DNA of 6,655 bases. It comes from JAWOJF01 sp046481785. Its GTDB lineage: Bacteria; Bacteroidota; Ignavibacteria; Ignavibacteriales; Ignavibacteriaceae. The notes below the pieces were generated by a model. The model saw only the letters and a program-made list of their open reading frames with translations, ran no database searches and was not told the origin of the DNA. The DNA lies in assembly GCA_046481785.1 (NCBI GenBank), contig JAWOJF010000133.1, positions 1 to 6,655 of the forward strand, given 5' to 3'. The position numbers and the translations under genes were made by a program. Below, in pieces: positions 6,316 through 6,655 of this stretch. How positions within the stretch are numbered: the stretch's first letter is position 1; the number at the start of each line of letters is the position of its first letter.

Positions 6316-6338
6316 TTGAAGTACTTATTAGACTTCAA
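6316..6338. repeat. Inverted repeat upstream of the zinc-ribbon gene
   Basis: TTGAAGT and ACTTCAA form a perfect 7-bp inverted repeat with a 9-base spacer, starting 13 bases upstream of the zinc-ribbon start codon. It could be an operator or a 5'-leader hairpin that influences translation. There is no T-run, so it is not a terminator. The surrounding 6304-6526 stretch (223 bases) is otherwise AT-rich and shows no gene. Confidence 0.4.
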
Positions 6339-6526
6339 ATCATATAGAATTGTTACGCACCAAATTCATTTTTTTTCAAAATTTTATAAGCGTAAACTAT
6401 TAATTGTAGTGTATTTCTCTATTAACTTGTACCCATACTGGAAACAATTTTGAAGAAAATACAAACACATAAATAAACAATTAAGTAACAAAACAATGTG
6501 GTAAGATTAGACGTCTTTAAAAATTC

Positions 6527-6655
6527 TCAACGTGAACTTTTATTTACTAAATATACCCCAACTATAATTAACCCCATTCCGATCAAATGCATAACAAAAA
6601 AATGCTCCCCGTCGAGAATTCCCCATACAACAGCCATAATAGGAATAAGATAAGT
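6527..6655 (-). CDS. EamA/DMT-family transporter, C-terminal end (runs off right edge)
   Basis: The minus strand is open from the window edge to a TGA at 6527-6529, giving 42 residues. They begin TYLIPIMAVVWGILDGE, followed by a His/Phe-rich turn, LIGMGLIIVGVYLV and a short polar tail KSSR. This is the end of an EamA-domain (drug/metabolite transporter superfamily) permease: the 'tyl.P..a...g...dGE' turn followed by a last helix 'liG..lI..Gvylv' is characteristic. The two hydrophobic segments would be the final transmembrane helices of a ten-helix protein. The substrate is unknown. The gene is complete at its C-terminus and cut by the window at its 5' side. No clear terminator hairpin follows the stop; an AGACGTCT palindrome lies at 6509-6516, but with no stem long enough to act as one. 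Confidence 0.8.
   Translation of the reverse strand, partial: TYLIPIMAVVWGILDGEHFFVMHLIGMGLIIVGVYLVNKSSR

Noticed and set aside
6509..6516. AGACGTCT palindrome beyond the transporter stop
   Set aside because: An 8-base palindrome without a loop cannot act as a terminator hairpin, and single short palindromes are common.

Overview
The window looks like a chromosomal segment of an AT-rich bacterium of the FCB (Bacteroidota/Ignavibacteria/Chlorobi) group, most likely an Ignavibacteria-type organism. The best evidence is the C-terminal tail of the 703-2184 protein. It contains the motif LAQNFPNPFNPSTKIEF and ends in KMVLIK, which is the type A sorting domain of the type IX secretion system (T9SS) as commonly written in Ignavibacteria. 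Shine-Dalgarno signals are often weak, which also fits the group. The genus cannot be told from this sequence.

Layout from left to right. A minus-strand gene runs off the left edge (1-204): a signal peptide followed by the start of a DUF4097-like beta-repeat protein. Next on the minus strand is a small Trm112/YcaR-like protein (357-566) that has lost most of its zinc cysteines. Then comes a large secreted octaheme cytochrome c with a T9SS tail (703-2184, minus), closed by a strong intrinsic terminator at 641-676. A 163-base divergent intergenic region holds several inverted repeats and a tandem 10-base direct repeat. On the other side is a plus-strand two-component system: an OmpR/PhoB-type response regulator (2348-3019) and a membrane histidine kinase that probably starts at a TTG overlapping the regulator stop (3009-4424). 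A two-TM protein with a possible PH-like domain (4547-5044) and mnmA (5046-6098) follow, one base apart. On the minus strand, a four-cysteine zinc-ribbon mini-protein (6103-6303) converges on mnmA with a 4-base gap. The right edge carries the C-terminal 42 residues of an EamA/DMT-type transporter (6527-6655, minus).

How they may work together: the kinase/regulator pair is transcribed divergently from the cytochrome, and the shared intergenic region has a tandem repeat of the kind OmpR-family regulators bind. A signal-controlled, exported electron-transfer protein is therefore a reasonable hypothesis, though the sequence does not prove it. The remaining genes are mainly housekeeping (tRNA U34 thiolation) or small proteins of unknown role. 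No RNA genes, CRISPR arrays, insertion sequences or phage genes were seen.
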